48,368 nt of DNA from a virus, in the IMG/VR virus record IMGVR_UViG_3300044961_001112, positions 1 through 48,368 of that record; one strand, written 5' to 3'. A program made the translations under genes and the position numbers. The notes beneath the pieces were generated by a model, which saw only the letters and a list, made by a program, of their open reading frames with translations, was not told where the DNA came from and searched no databases. Below, piece by piece: positions 13,616 through 21,985 of this stretch (its first letter is position 1; the number at the start of each line of letters is the position of its first letter).

Positions 13616-14158
13616 ATGCCGAACCTGACCCGACACCAGCGGCTGAACCTGGCCCGAGCGCTCGAGAACGACCGGCTAAAGTCGCCCGTTGCGCTTGAGG
13701 TCCTCGATCTGATCGCGGGTGCGCCTTGGTATCTCTACCGGTGGCCGATCTACATCGCTGAAGATCGAGCGGAGGTCATCGAAACCGCCCGGCAAAAGGG
13801 CGTCTCTAGGCCTGGGGTCGTTCCCTTTCTGCTGAAGCGCCTTGGGATCGCCGAATACGTCGAGATGGTCGAGGAGCACGACGAGGAGGGCGATTCCTGG
13901 CCCGTTCTGGCCCTTTCCGAAAAGGCGCTGGCGATTGCCGCGGGAGAGGTTGAGGTGCCCAAGCGCAAGAAGGCGATCCTCTCTCGACAAGTCGAACGCG
14001 AGCAGATCGCCGAAGTTGAGGCCCGCGTGGAGAGGCTTTGGCGCGCTTGGTGCGCTGTCCCCGGGGCCGAGCCCACCACGCCCGCCCCCCCACAGCCACC
14101 CCCTGCTCCGAAGGCGCCCAGGCCGCCCGAGGATTTCTCCGGTCTGCCCGACTACTAG
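13616..14158 (+). CDS. Hypothetical protein
   Basis: A 180-residue protein with no family I recognise. It starts with a basic helical segment (LTRHQRLNLARALENDRLKS), has a hydrophobic aromatic stretch (APWYLYRWPIYIAEDRAEVI) that could fit a ligand or DNA-binding fold, a basic run KRKKAILSR and a Pro-rich tail ending SGLPDY. GGAGG lies six bases before the ATG, ten bases after the sigma gene, so the two are probably co-transcribed. It might modulate the sigma factor, but nothing shows this. Confidence 0.75.
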   Translation: MPNLTRHQRLNLARALENDRLKSPVALEVLDLIAGAPWYLYRWPIYIAEDRAEVIETARQKGVSRPGVVPFLLKRLGIAEYVEMVEEHDEEGDSWPVLALSEKALAIAAGEVEVPKRKKAILSRQVEREQIAEVEARVERLWRAWCAVPGAEPTTPAPPQPPPAPKAPRPPEDFSGLPDY

Positions 14159-14159
14159 C

Positions 14160-14170
14160 GCCCCATCTCG
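14160..14170 (+). promoter_or_regulatory. Motif variant GCCCCATCTCG, copy 5
   Basis: One mismatch in the last base. Directly after a stop codon, 102 bases before the helicase-like gene. Confidence 0.55.
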
Positions 14171-14272
14171 GGGTGGACTGGATGCCGCCGGATCCCGCCC
14201 TAGGTCACCAGTCGAGAAGAACAAAAAGGGAACTCCAGCGCGGGAACGCTGGCGGGCCCGAGGAAGGTCAAG

Positions 14273-16807
14273 ATGCAGATTTCCGCCGCGATTCCGGCGC
14301 CCGCGCGCGTGTCCTTGCCCCTGGGGATGGCCGACTGGCCGAGCGACCCGACCGAGGCCATGCTCCTGTCGTCCGCCCTCTTTGACCCCGCCTGGGAGGC
14401 TTCCGAGGCCGCGCTGGTGGCGCTGGTGGCCGAGGAGATGCCCGCGGCTCTGGCCCGGGTCCGGGCCCGGGCCGCGGCCTGGTGGAAGGACCGCCCGGCG
14501 CCCCGGGTCTTGCGCCTGCCGAACGGCGAGCGCCGCCAGACCTACCTGGCGCCCTTCCACCCGGCTCCAGAGGGCGACATCTCCATCGTCGGCGCCCGCC
14601 AGGCGGCGGCCATCCGCGCCTGGTTCAAGCGGGCCGCGGCCGAGGGGCGCCACCTCCGAGACACCGAGGGCGACGCCGACGTCGGCTTGAAGGCCCTCTT
14701 GCCCTCCCAGGTTTCCCGGGAGGCAATGATGGGCGGCCAGGGGACGGGCAAGACGACCCGGGCGCTCGAGGAGTTGGCGACCCAGGGCGAGGGCCTCATC
14801 TGGTGGCTGGCCGTCCCGACCCACCGCCTCGCCGGCGAGGCGCGCGACCGCTACGAGATGATCGCTCGTCCGACCTCGCCCCGTGCCATGGTCATTCGCG
14901 GCCGCGGCGCCGAGTCCCCGACCGAGAAGGGCGCCACGATGTGCCGGCGCAATGAGGTCGTCCAGAAGGCCCTCGACGAGGGGGTCGACGTGGAGAAGGC
15001 CATCTGCGCCGTCTGCCCGCTCCGCGACGCCTGCGAATACCTGTCGCAGATGGGCCAGGCGAAGGCCGCGGCGGCGGACCCTCACGGGGTCCTCTACATC
15101 GTCCCCCACGAGTATCTCTATCTCAACTCCTCGGTCCCCAAGCCCCACGCGCTGGTCATTGACGAGGCGATCGGCAATCCCTTCACGCTGTCCCTCTTGG
15201 CGCGGAAGGACATCTCCGACGTCCCGGCGTCGATCCGGAAGGGGAAGAGGGACCTCATCCTGGGCGACGCCGCGGGCGCCCGGCTCGAGATGACGCTGGG
15301 GGCCATCCATGCGGCCTTGGGCGAGGGGAACCGGGCCCTCCGGGCCCGGATGAAGCGGGGCCTGTCCCTGGAGGCCCTGCAGGATGCCGCCCGGACCCTG
15401 GGGCGCCTGGCCGAGCCGCCCACTGTGGCGCCGACAGAGGCCGCGGATGACGAAGCGCTGAAGAAGGCCCTGGGACGGGGCGCCACGGGGCGCGAGTGGG
15501 CTAAGAAGGTCCGCCCCCTGGTCCGGGCCATCCTCACGGAGTGGGAGATCCCCGGCGACCGAGACACCTTCCGCGGGCTCTGGATTGACCGGGACGACCG
15601 GGTGCATATCTGCCGCCTCCGGGAGGACAAGCTGCCCGAGGGGCGCCCGCTCTTGTGGCTCGACGGGACCGGGGCCCCGGAGATCTTCCAGCGGGTCATG
15701 CCCGGGGTCCGGTGCCACGTCTTCGCAGTCGACCGGAAGGGGACGGTGGTCCAGACGACTGGCAGAACCTGGAGCCGGACAAGCCTGACGGCGCGCGGCC
15801 TTGGAGATCCCCAGGCTAAGCCCCTATCGAACAAGGCAGAAGCTGACGCGCGCCGCGCCCGCGAAGCCGTCCGGGCCTGGATCGATGACAAGCCCGGGAC
15901 CTTCGTCGCCGCCTCCCAGCTGGTCCTGAAGATGATGCGGGATGAGGGGCTGAAGTCCGAAGGCGGCCACTTCGGGGCGCTTCGCGGCCTGAACGCTTGG
16001 GAGGAACTCGAGCGGGCGGTTGTCGTCGGCTATGACCAGCCGCCGGTCGACACCATCGAGGACATGGCGCGCGCACTGTCTGCCCGCGACCCGGCGCCTT
16101 TCCCGACCCTGGGGACGGAGGACAAGGACCCGCACATGGCCTGGGTCGAAGGCTACAGGGCTGGGCTCTATCGCCAGACGCGCCTGCGGCGGATGAGGGA
16201 TGGGACGGTCCGGGCCGTGGCCGTGGCCTGTCATCCCGACCCGCTGGTCGACGCCGTTTGGTGCCAGAAGCGGGACGGCGAGGTGATGCAAGCCGCCGAT
16301 CGGGTGCGCGGCGCCTACAACGAGCGGACCTTGATCTTCTTGTCGGAGGTGGCTCTGCCCATTGCCATCGACCAGGAGATCGACTCCCGCGACCTGATCG
16401 CCCTGGGCCTCCGGGCAGCCGGGAAGACGGCGGTGATGGAGGGGGTGAGCCGTCTCCAGGACATCCTGCCCCGGCATGAGGCCCTGCCCCTGGTGCCCGA
16501 GGTGATGGCCAGTCTCGAGCCCTCTGTGTGGTCTAGTGCCCTGGCGGCGAAGCTTTTTCTCCACCGCCTGGGGGGAGCGGAGGCGGCTGCCAGGAGGGCG
16601 TCCGAAAAAGGTTACGGTCCCCATATAGATTCTTACTATATGAGCACCGTAACCTTTTTTCGGGCCGCCGGGGCCCGGGGCCGGGCGTCGGTGGCGCTGG
16701 TGCGCGTCGGGGTGGATGCCCAGGCCGCCGTGGCGGCGGCGATGGGCCGCCCAGTCGAGATCTTGGGCGCCGCCGCGGCGGCCGGACCTACGCGGGCGGC
16801 TGGATAG
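14273..16807 (+). CDS. Fe-S-type helicase-like replication ATPase
   Basis: An 844-residue P-loop protein, probably the phage replication helicase or helicase-primase. Walker A is GGQGTGKT (154-161). Walker B is LVIDEA (about 294-299). Between them, Cys224, Cys245, Cys248 and Cys254 (the last three in CAVCPLRDAC) have the spacing of the iron-sulphur cluster of XPD/DinG helicases. Later segments such as LLWLDGTGAPEIFQRVMPG resemble the second helicase domain. No primase zinc finger is evident. GAGGAAGG lies seven bases before the ATG. A 62-base AT-rich nested inverted repeat lies in its 3' part, coding around YGPHIDSYYMSTVTFF. Confidence 0.75.
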   Translation: MQISAAIPAPARVSLPLGMADWPSDPTEAMLLSSALFDPAWEASEAALVALVAEEMPAALARVRARAAAWWKDRPAPRVLRLPNGERRQTYLAPFHPAPEGDISIVGARQAAAIRAWFKRAAAEGRHLRDTEGDADVGLKALLPSQVSREAMMGGQGTGKTTRALEELATQGEGLIWWLAVPTHRLAGEARDRYEMIARPTSPRAMVIRGRGAESPTEKGATMCRRNEVVQKALDEGVDVEKAICAVCPLRDACEYLSQMGQAKAAAADPHGVLYIVPHEYLYLNSSVPKPHALVIDEAIGNPFTLSLLARKDISDVPASIRKGKRDLILGDAAGARLEMTLGAIHAALGEGNRALRARMKRGLSLEALQDAARTLGRLAEPPTVAPTEAADDEALKKALGRGATGREWAKKVRPLVRAILTEWEIPGDRDTFRGLWIDRDDRVHICRLREDKLPEGRPLLWLDGTGAPEIFQRVMPGVRCHVFAVDRKGTVVQTTGRTWSRTSLTARGLGDPQAKPLSNKAEADARRAREAVRAWIDDKPGTFVAASQLVLKMMRDEGLKSEGGHFGALRGLNAWEELERAVVVGYDQPPVDTIEDMARALSARDPAPFPTLGTEDKDPHMAWVEGYRAGLYRQTRLRRMRDGTVRAVAVACHPDPLVDAVWCQKRDGEVMQAADRVRGAYNERTLIFLSEVALPIAIDQEIDSRDLIALGLRAAGKTAVMEGVSRLQDILPRHEALPLVPEVMASLEPSVWSSALAAKLFLHRLGGAEAAARRASEKGYGPHIDSYYMSTVTFFRAAGARGRASVALVRVGVDAQAAVAAAMGRPVEILGAAAAAGPTRAAG
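16602..16663. repeat. 62-base AT-rich nested inverted repeat
   Basis: The outer arms are CCGAAAAAGGTTACGGT and ACCGTAACCTTTTTTCGG, complementary apart from one extra base in the A/T run. The inner arms CATATAG (16622-16628) and CTATATG (16636-16642) close on the loop ATTCTTA. The stretch is far richer in A+T than the gene around it. It could be a replication origin element, a protein-binding palindrome, or a two-way terminator, since its stem ends in A5 and T6 tracts. Confidence 0.85.
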
Positions 16808-16898
16808 CCCTATATCCCCTCCACGCGTGGGGATGTGCTCCGGGCTCGCCTTCCGCCCGTTTAGCTGCCCTCCGCCAGCCTTCCCGGGCGCAGCTCTA

Positions 16899-16926
16899 CC
16901 CCCGGCCCCCCAAGGGCCGGGGGTTT
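16899..16926 (+). terminator. Rho-independent terminator after the helicase gene
   Basis: CCCCCGGCCC pairs with GGGCCGGGGG around CCCAA, a ten-base-pair stem followed by TTTCTG. It lies about 90 bases after the helicase-like gene's stop and just before a motif copy. Confidence 0.75.
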
Positions 16927-16942
16927 CTGCGTCTGGGCCCCG

Positions 16943-16953
16943 ACCCCATCTCC
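16943..16953 (+). promoter_or_regulatory. Motif variant ACCCCATCTCC, copy 6
   Basis: One mismatch in the first base. 16 bases after a terminator; heads the candidate small RNA. Confidence 0.6.
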
Positions 16954-17041
16954 TCGGCGTCGGGGTGGTGCCCGACCCCCAGCGTGGGGTGCTCCTTGAG
17001 TGTCGGTGGCCCCCGGGCGCTTGCGCCCGGGGGTCTTTTTT
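16954..17041 (+). ncRNA. Candidate small structured RNA
   Basis: About 85 bases lie between a near-exact motif copy (16943-16953) and a strong terminator. They can fold as GTCGGG/CCCGAC, then CCCC/GGGG around AGCGT, then the terminator stem. No plausible start codon with ribosome binding site is seen. A terminator just upstream isolates it from the helicase transcript. Start and function are inferred. Confidence 0.4.
17010..17041 (+). terminator. Strong rho-independent terminator
   Basis: CCCCCGGGCGC pairs with GCGCCCGGGGG around a tight loop, followed by TCTTTTTTT. It is the clearest terminator in the window and closes the candidate small RNA. Confidence 0.9.
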
Positions 17042-17068
17042 GGGGCGCGCGGGGCCGCCCCGCGCCGG

Positions 17069-17079
17069 CCCCCATCTCC
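17069..17079 (+). promoter_or_regulatory. Motif variant CCCCCATCTCC, copy 7
   Basis: One mismatch in the first base. After the strong terminator, five bases before the ATG of the small secreted protein. Confidence 0.65.
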
Positions 17080-17084
17080 GCGGC

Positions 17085-17303
17085 ATGCAGACCCCGGCCC
17101 TGTTCCTGGCCTTGACGCTGATCCCGGCCCCCGCGCCGGGAGCGACGCCGGGCGCGCCGGTGCCCCCTCCCCGGATCGTGGCCGGGTTCGTCGGAAGCGC
17201 CGCCGCCCAGGCCTGCCAGGCCGCCGCTGCCGACCTCGAGGCTCAAGCGCGCGCCGCCGGGATGCCGCTGCGCGCCCGGTGTCTCTGGACCGTCTCGACC
17301 TGA
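17085..17303 (+). CDS. Small secreted or periplasmic protein
   Basis: A 72-residue protein. It starts with a signal-peptide-like stretch (ALFLALTLIPAPAPGATPG), then a Pro-rich stretch, then a helix with two Cys (AAQACQAAAADLEAQARAAG, ARCLW) that could pair in the periplasm. It starts five bases after a motif copy, with no Shine-Dalgarno sequence, so translation of a leaderless or very short-leader mRNA is possible. Function unknown; a superinfection-exclusion or cell-envelope role is only a guess. Confidence 0.55.
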   Translation: MQTPALFLALTLIPAPAPGATPGAPVPPPRIVAGFVGSAAAQACQAAAADLEAQARAAGMPLRARCLWTVST

Positions 17304-17326
17304 CACCGCCGACCAGGAGCCAGCCC

Positions 17327-17839
17327 ATGACCTCCCCGACCTCCGAGACGCCCCAGGCCTCGCCGAACCTCTCCGCCGTTCTCGAGGCCCAGTCCCGCCT
17401 GGACGGCCTACTCCTCGAGTGCCTGGCTCTGCAGGCGCCGCGCCCGAGCCCTGAACTGGACGCGATGGTGGCCGAGCGCCTGGCCGTCCCGGCGGGCCTG
17501 CCCGCCGATCGCCCGTATGCCTCCGACGAGGCGGCCGCCCGCTCCCTTCTGCGGCCCCACGAGGACGTCCTGGTCGTGCCCGACGCCGGGCGATTCTGGG
17601 CCCTTGTGAGCGTCCCCCGCTTGGGCCGCCGGGATGGCGCGCCGCGGGATGTCTGGCGCCTTATTGACGGCCGTCCGGCGCGCGCCTGGGGGGATACCCC
17701 CGCGACGGCCATCTGCGGCGCGATCCTGGTGGCGCGAGTCGTCGAGGCCGCGGGGCTCTGCGCCTTCGCCGGGGCGTCCCCGGCCCTGGCCCGGGCCCTG
17801 GATTATGCGGGCGCTTGTCTGCGCTTTGGCGAGGGCTGA
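17327..17839 (+). CDS. Hypothetical protein
   Basis: A 170-residue protein that I do not recognise. The N-terminal third is helical and acidic (SAVLEAQSRLDGLLLECLAL). The centre has beta character (EDVLVVPDAGRFWALVSVPR). The last third is Ala-rich helix (ATAICGAILVARVVEAAGLC). CAGGAG lies seven bases before the ATG. It is followed three bases later by the next gene, so the two are one unit between replication and packaging modules. Confidence 0.75.
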   Translation: MTSPTSETPQASPNLSAVLEAQSRLDGLLLECLALQAPRPSPELDAMVAERLAVPAGLPADRPYASDEAAARSLLRPHEDVLVVPDAGRFWALVSVPRLGRRDGAPRDVWRLIDGRPARAWGDTPATAICGAILVARVVEAAGLCAFAGASPALARALDYAGACLRFGEG

Positions 17840-17842
17840 CCG

Positions 17843-18877
17843 ATGACGACGCCGCCCCGGCCCCAGGGGGCCGGCTCCACCGGGATCGTAGGCCTGAACT
17901 TCCTCGCCCAGGTCGAGGCCGCGCTTGAGCGCCTGGGTGGCGCCCGGAGGCTGGTTCGGGAGGCGGCGTCCCGAGCGCTCGACGACATGGTGCAGGCGGG
18001 CCGGGACCACGGGCGGAGGATGGCCCGCCAGCGCTTGGACCAGCCGGTGCCCTACACCCTCCAGGGCATGCGTTACTGGCGCTCGACCCGCGAGAACCTG
18101 ACGGCCTGGCTTTTCTTTGCGGACGCCCAAGCGGAGTATCTGAAGTGGCAGGAGCGGGGCGGCGTCCGCCGCCCGCGCAAGAAGAAGATCGCTCTGCCCG
18201 TGACTGAGGTCCGGACGCCGGAGGGGAACATGCCGCCGAATCTTCTGCGGTCTGTCGTCGCTCGGGTGCGAGAGGAGAGGAAGCGGTCGGCGCTACGCAA
18301 GGGAGCGCCCAAGCGCCGCGAGCAGTTCGCTGCGCGTGCCGCAATCGTCCGGCGAGAGATGGACCGCCGGAACCGCGTCCTGGCGATGGCTGCGGCCCAG
18401 AAGATCCGCGGACCCAACGGGCGCCTTCGGACCGATCCCGCGGTGCGGGCGGCCCAGGTCCAGCTGCGGCGCCGATCTGCCCGTCTCGAGCGACTCCTGG
18501 CGAAGCAGCAGCGGATGCTGACCCGACGCCTGGATCGGGCGGCCAAGGCCGAGACGAAGGCCCGGGCATCTGGCGTCTTCGGACCGAACGACGGCATCTT
18601 CCTCGGAGCGCCCAACGGCAAGCCGCTGGGGTACTACGAGCGCCTCGGCGGCTCCCAGGACAAAGGCCGCAAGGTCCGCCCCGTCTTCCTCCTGATCGAT
18701 CGGGCCCGGTACCGGCCGCGGCTGAACTTCGGCCCGGATACCGAGGCGTTCATGCGGGCCCGCCTGCCTGGCGCCATTCAGCGCGGCGTTCAGGCGGCAA
18801 TGCTGCGGGACCTGGCGAAGCGGACGGGCTTGTCTGAGCGTCGGGTCCAGCGCCTCCGGGCTCAGGGGCGCTTGTGA
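17843..18877 (+). CDS. Basic phage protein, possible structural or assembly factor
   Basis: A strongly basic 344-residue protein. Residues 50-130 carry QPVPYTLQGMRYWRS, WLFFADAQAEYLKWQERGGV and ALPVTEVRTPEGNMPPN. This order of a VP(F/Y)T segment, an aromatic strand, YL...GG and a GNMP turn occurs in an uncharacterised family of tailed-phage proteins encoded near structural genes. The middle (150-240) is a long Arg/Lys-rich helix, perhaps coiled coil. The end resembles an HTH (RDLAKRTGLSERRVQRLRA). It lies directly upstream of the packaging module. Assignment to morphogenesis is tentative; a nucleic-acid-binding role is equally possible. Confidence 0.7.
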   Translation: MTTPPRPQGAGSTGIVGLNFLAQVEAALERLGGARRLVREAASRALDDMVQAGRDHGRRMARQRLDQPVPYTLQGMRYWRSTRENLTAWLFFADAQAEYLKWQERGGVRRPRKKKIALPVTEVRTPEGNMPPNLLRSVVARVREERKRSALRKGAPKRREQFAARAAIVRREMDRRNRVLAMAAAQKIRGPNGRLRTDPAVRAAQVQLRRRSARLERLLAKQQRMLTRRLDRAAKAETKARASGVFGPNDGIFLGAPNGKPLGYYERLGGSQDKGRKVRPVFLLIDRARYRPRLNFGPDTEAFMRARLPGAIQRGVQAAMLRDLAKRTGLSERRVQRLRAQGRL

Positions 18878-19337
18878 GCCGCGGGACTTTGGCTGGGCTT
18901 AAGCTATGCCCCGGGAATGCCCTTTTCTGCCCCGGGGCGGGCTTGTCCGCTACCTGGATACCCGGATGCGCCGTGGCGTGCCGCGGCGGGGCGAAAAAGG
19001 GGGCAAAACCGGCCGATTCGGGCAAGCCTCGCGCCTGGCGCGGGGGTCTGGGGCGGGATGTATGCACCTGGCGCGCGTCTATGGGGATGGTATGCGTCTG
19101 GTGCATACCCCCAGGGTCGGGGCCCCTCCCGGCCGGGGGGAATCGCGGGGGTTTCGCGAGTTTGCCTTTTTCGGACATTCAATCTTTTCAACGACTTAAC
19201 GGACTCGACCCCCGCGAGAAAGGGATCAGAGGTTCGACCGGCGGCCTCTGCCGACCAAGCAAAATCAAGGGCTTAGCGCCGGCCCGGACTCGCCCCATGT
19301 CCCTCTCTGGATCGCCCGAATCCGGAAGATCAGCATT
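18878..19337. other. 460-base gap before the packaging genes, with inverted repeats
   Basis: I see no convincing gene here; open frames exist but have no family likeness, no good ribosome binding site and poor composition. The gap holds TATGCACC (19061-19068) opposite GGTGCATA (19100-19107), and a tighter pair GTATGC (19090-19095) with GCATAC (19103-19108), which look like operator half-sites. An AT-richer stretch (about 19160-19200) follows and may hold the promoter for the packaging and head operon. Neither is proven. Confidence 0.5.
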
Positions 19338-19958
19338 GTGAATGTCGTCCCGCCTCCCTCCGACGCCCCCGGCGGCCCGCCCGGCGGCGGTTCCGTCCGG
19401 CTGCTGCCGGTCACCGCCCCCGACTTGATGGCTTGGCTGGGCCTCGAGGCGTCCGACCCGTCGCGGATCCGCCAGCTGGCGGGCCAGGGGGTCGTCGTCC
19501 GGAGGTCCCACGGCAAGTATGACCTCTTCGAGTCGGTCCGGGGCTACTGCAACTGGTTGCGACGAGAGGCCAAGGCCCTCCGCGCCGGGCCTGGCATGCA
19601 CGAGGAAGAGCCCGGCGCCGGACTGTCGGGCCGCGCCCGCCGCGAAGAGATCGAAGCGGAGATCGCCGCGCTCAAGCTTGCCGCAATGCGCCGTGACCGC
19701 CTGCCCGCGGCCGAGGTCCAAGTCGCTTGGGCGTCCATCGTCGGGGCCGTACGCGCCCGTCTCCTGTCCCTCCACGCCGGCCTGGCCGGGGAGGTCGTCC
19801 GGGCGAAGGACCAGGCCGAGGCCGCGGCGCTGATCCGCCGCGCCATAGAAGGCGCGCTGGAAGAGCTGTCCCGGACGATGCCATACGACGCCGCCGCTGC
19901 GGGCGCGCCCGCGGCCCCGGGCCCCGGAGGCGGTAATGCCGAAGATCCGGAGGGCTGA
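19338..19958 (+). CDS. Terminase small subunit, Nu1-like
   Basis: DNA-recognition subunit of the packaging motor. The N-terminal part is a winged-helix domain like lambda Nu1 (LLPVTAPDLMAWLGLEASDP, then RIRQLAGQGVVVRRSHGKYD, then YCNWLRREAK). A helical linker (about 110-180) for contact with the large subunit follows, then an Ala/Gly/Pro-rich tail. At 206 residues it is near Nu1 length (181). The GTG start has no clear Shine-Dalgarno sequence; it is the best fit to the domain start. It overlaps the large-subunit gene by 23 bases. Confidence 0.85.
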   Translation: MNVVPPPSDAPGGPPGGGSVRLLPVTAPDLMAWLGLEASDPSRIRQLAGQGVVVRRSHGKYDLFESVRGYCNWLRREAKALRAGPGMHEEEPGAGLSGRARREEIEAEIAALKLAAMRRDRLPAAEVQVAWASIVGAVRARLLSLHAGLAGEVVRAKDQAEAAALIRRAIEGALEELSRTMPYDAAAAGAPAAPGPGGGNAEDPEG

Positions 19959-21984
19959 AGTCGCCGCGGCGGCGAGCCAGGCCGACGACCGCCAAGCCGT
20001 TCGGGAGATGGTGGGCCAGACGATGGCCCTGTTCCGCCCACCGCCGCCGATGACGGTCTCGGAGTGGGCGGACGCTTATCGCTACTTGAGCGCCAAGACC
20101 TCGAACCGTCCCGGCAAGTGGCGCACGGATGTCGTCCCATACCTCCGCGAGATCATGGACGCCTTCACCGCGCCTGACTGCGACGAGATTGTCGTCATGG
20201 CGGCGGCGCGCGCCGGAAAGACCTCCTCGGCGGAGAACGCGATCGGCTACTTCATCGCGCACGACCCCTGCCTTCTCTTCTTCGTTGCTCCGACCGAGGA
20301 CGACGGCGACCGCTTCGCGCGCCAGCACATCGAGGCGATGTGCGACGAGACCCCGACGCTGCGGGGCAAGATCATCCAGTCTTCGGGCAAGGACGCCGGC
20401 TCCAATGCCAAGGTGAAGGTCTTTCCCGGCGGCCTGCTGCAGCTGGGGTCTGCCAACTCTGCGGGGTCCCTGGCTGGCAAGACGGCGAAAATCGTCTTCG
20501 CAGACGAGATCGACCGCTACCCTGCCGATGTCGACGGTGAAGGCGATCCCCTGGCACTGGCGAAGAAGCGCGTCGCCGACCGGCCGCCGGGGTTCAAGAT
20601 CTACATGGCAAGCACCCCCACCACGGCGGGCACCTCCCGGATCGCCCGGGAGTTTGCCCGCTCCGACCAGCGCCGCTTCTTCGTCCCCTGCTCTCATTGC
20701 GGCCACGAGCAGCACCTGCAGATGCGCCAGGTCGTCTGGGACAAAGAAGAAGCCGAGGATGGGACGGTGCTGCGCCATCTGCCGGAGACGGCGCGCTACA
20801 TCTGCGAGGGCTGCGGCGAGGGCTGGGACGATGTGGAGCGCGTCCGGGCCGTCCGGCGCGGGCGCTGGCGTGCCACGGTGACGGCGAAGACGCCGCGCCG
20901 CCGGGGCTACCACCTGACCGCCCTGTGCTCCCCCTTCGTGTCCATGGCCCAGATCGCGTCCGAATGGCTCGAGGCCCAGGAGTCCAGGGAGACCCTGCGG
21001 ACCTTCGTGAACACCGTCGAGGGCCTCCCCTTCGAGGATCGGGGTTCCGGGGAGGAGATGACCGTCCAGCGCCTTCTGGAGCGGCGAGAGGAATACGATG
21101 CCGAGGTCCCGACGGGCGCCGCCGTTCTGACGATGGGCGTCGACTCTCAGGGCGACCGCATGGAGTACGAGGTCGTTGGATGGGGTGCCGGAGAGGAGTC
21201 CTGGTCCATCGAGGTTGGAGTCATTCCGCATAGCCCGCTGTCCCCGGAGGCCTGGCTGGCCCTGGAGGAGGTGGCGCGGCGCCCGCGCCGCCGCCGGGAC
21301 GGGACGACGGCGACCGTTTCGGCGGTTGTCGTTGACACGGGCGGCAATGCCGACGGCGTGTCCTGGCAGACGCGCGTCGCGGACGAGTGCCGCAAGCGCG
21401 CGGGCCAGCGCTGGTATGCCGTCTTCGGCGCCGCGGACAAGACGCGCCGCCTGACGCCGGTCTGGCCGGGGACGACGGCCCAGTCGGGGCGGCGCGCGGG
21501 GCGGATCTACCCGGTGGGCTCCCAGCAGGCCAAAGAAGACGCGCTGGGGGCGATCCACAACGTCCAAATCCCCGGGCCCCGGTATGCGCATTTCCCCGTC
21601 GACCTCCCCGAGGCCTGGGCGGAAGGCCTCCTGAACGAGGTCCGCCGTTGGGACAAGCGCGCCGGTGGCTTCCGCTGGAAGCCGGCCCACTCCAAGGTCC
21701 GGACCGAGCCCGCCGACTGCCGGGCCTATGCCTATGCCGCCTGGCGCGCGCTGTTCCAGACGATGCGCGTGGCGGTCGACGCGGCCCTGCGCGCCGAGGC
21801 GCTCCGCGTCGCCCGGGCGGCGGACCTGCCGCCGGTCGAGCGGGCGACGCCGGCCCGCGTCTCCACTGCGTCCATCCCCGACACTGCCGCGGCCGCGGCC
21901 CAGACGTCGAGCCTGGCGCCCCAGACGGGCCGCCGTTCCGCGGGGCGGCGCCCCGCCCGGTTCCGCATGCCCGGCGCCTGGTAA
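19936..21984 (+). CDS. Terminase large subunit, GpA family
   Basis: ATPase-nuclease that cuts concatemers and drives DNA into the prohead. The packaging ATPase lies in the first half: AAARAGKTSSAENAIGYF (Walker A variant) and KIVFADEIDRYP (Walker B with DE). A zinc-finger-like segment CSHCGHEQ...CEGCGEGW follows in the middle. The nuclease domain is C-terminal, with VLTMGVDSQGDRMEYEVVGW and AVVVDTGGNADG holding candidate metal-binding Asp residues. The 682-residue length matches lambda gpA (641). GGAGG is five bases before the ATG. A cos-type strategy as in lambda is expected from the family; the cos site was not identified. Confidence 0.95.
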   Translation: MPKIRRAEVAAAASQADDRQAVREMVGQTMALFRPPPPMTVSEWADAYRYLSAKTSNRPGKWRTDVVPYLREIMDAFTAPDCDEIVVMAAARAGKTSSAENAIGYFIAHDPCLLFFVAPTEDDGDRFARQHIEAMCDETPTLRGKIIQSSGKDAGSNAKVKVFPGGLLQLGSANSAGSLAGKTAKIVFADEIDRYPADVDGEGDPLALAKKRVADRPPGFKIYMASTPTTAGTSRIAREFARSDQRRFFVPCSHCGHEQHLQMRQVVWDKEEAEDGTVLRHLPETARYICEGCGEGWDDVERVRAVRRGRWRATVTAKTPRRRGYHLTALCSPFVSMAQIASEWLEAQESRETLRTFVNTVEGLPFEDRGSGEEMTVQRLLERREEYDAEVPTGAAVLTMGVDSQGDRMEYEVVGWGAGEESWSIEVGVIPHSPLSPEAWLALEEVARRPRRRRDGTTATVSAVVVDTGGNADGVSWQTRVADECRKRAGQRWYAVFGAADKTRRLTPVWPGTTAQSGRRAGRIYPVGSQQAKEDALGAIHNVQIPGPRYAHFPVDLPEAWAEGLLNEVRRWDKRAGGFRWKPAHSKVRTEPADCRAYAYAAWRALFQTMRVAVDAALRAEALRVARAADLPPVERATPARVSTASIPDTAAAAAQTSSLAPQTGRRSAGRRPARFRMPGAW

Positions 21985-21985
21985 T

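Noticed and set aside
18906-19199. A 97-codon frame in the gap before the terminase genes
   Set aside because: No ribosome binding site, no motif copy, no family likeness and an unusual Gly/Arg-rich composition; the region looks regulatory instead.
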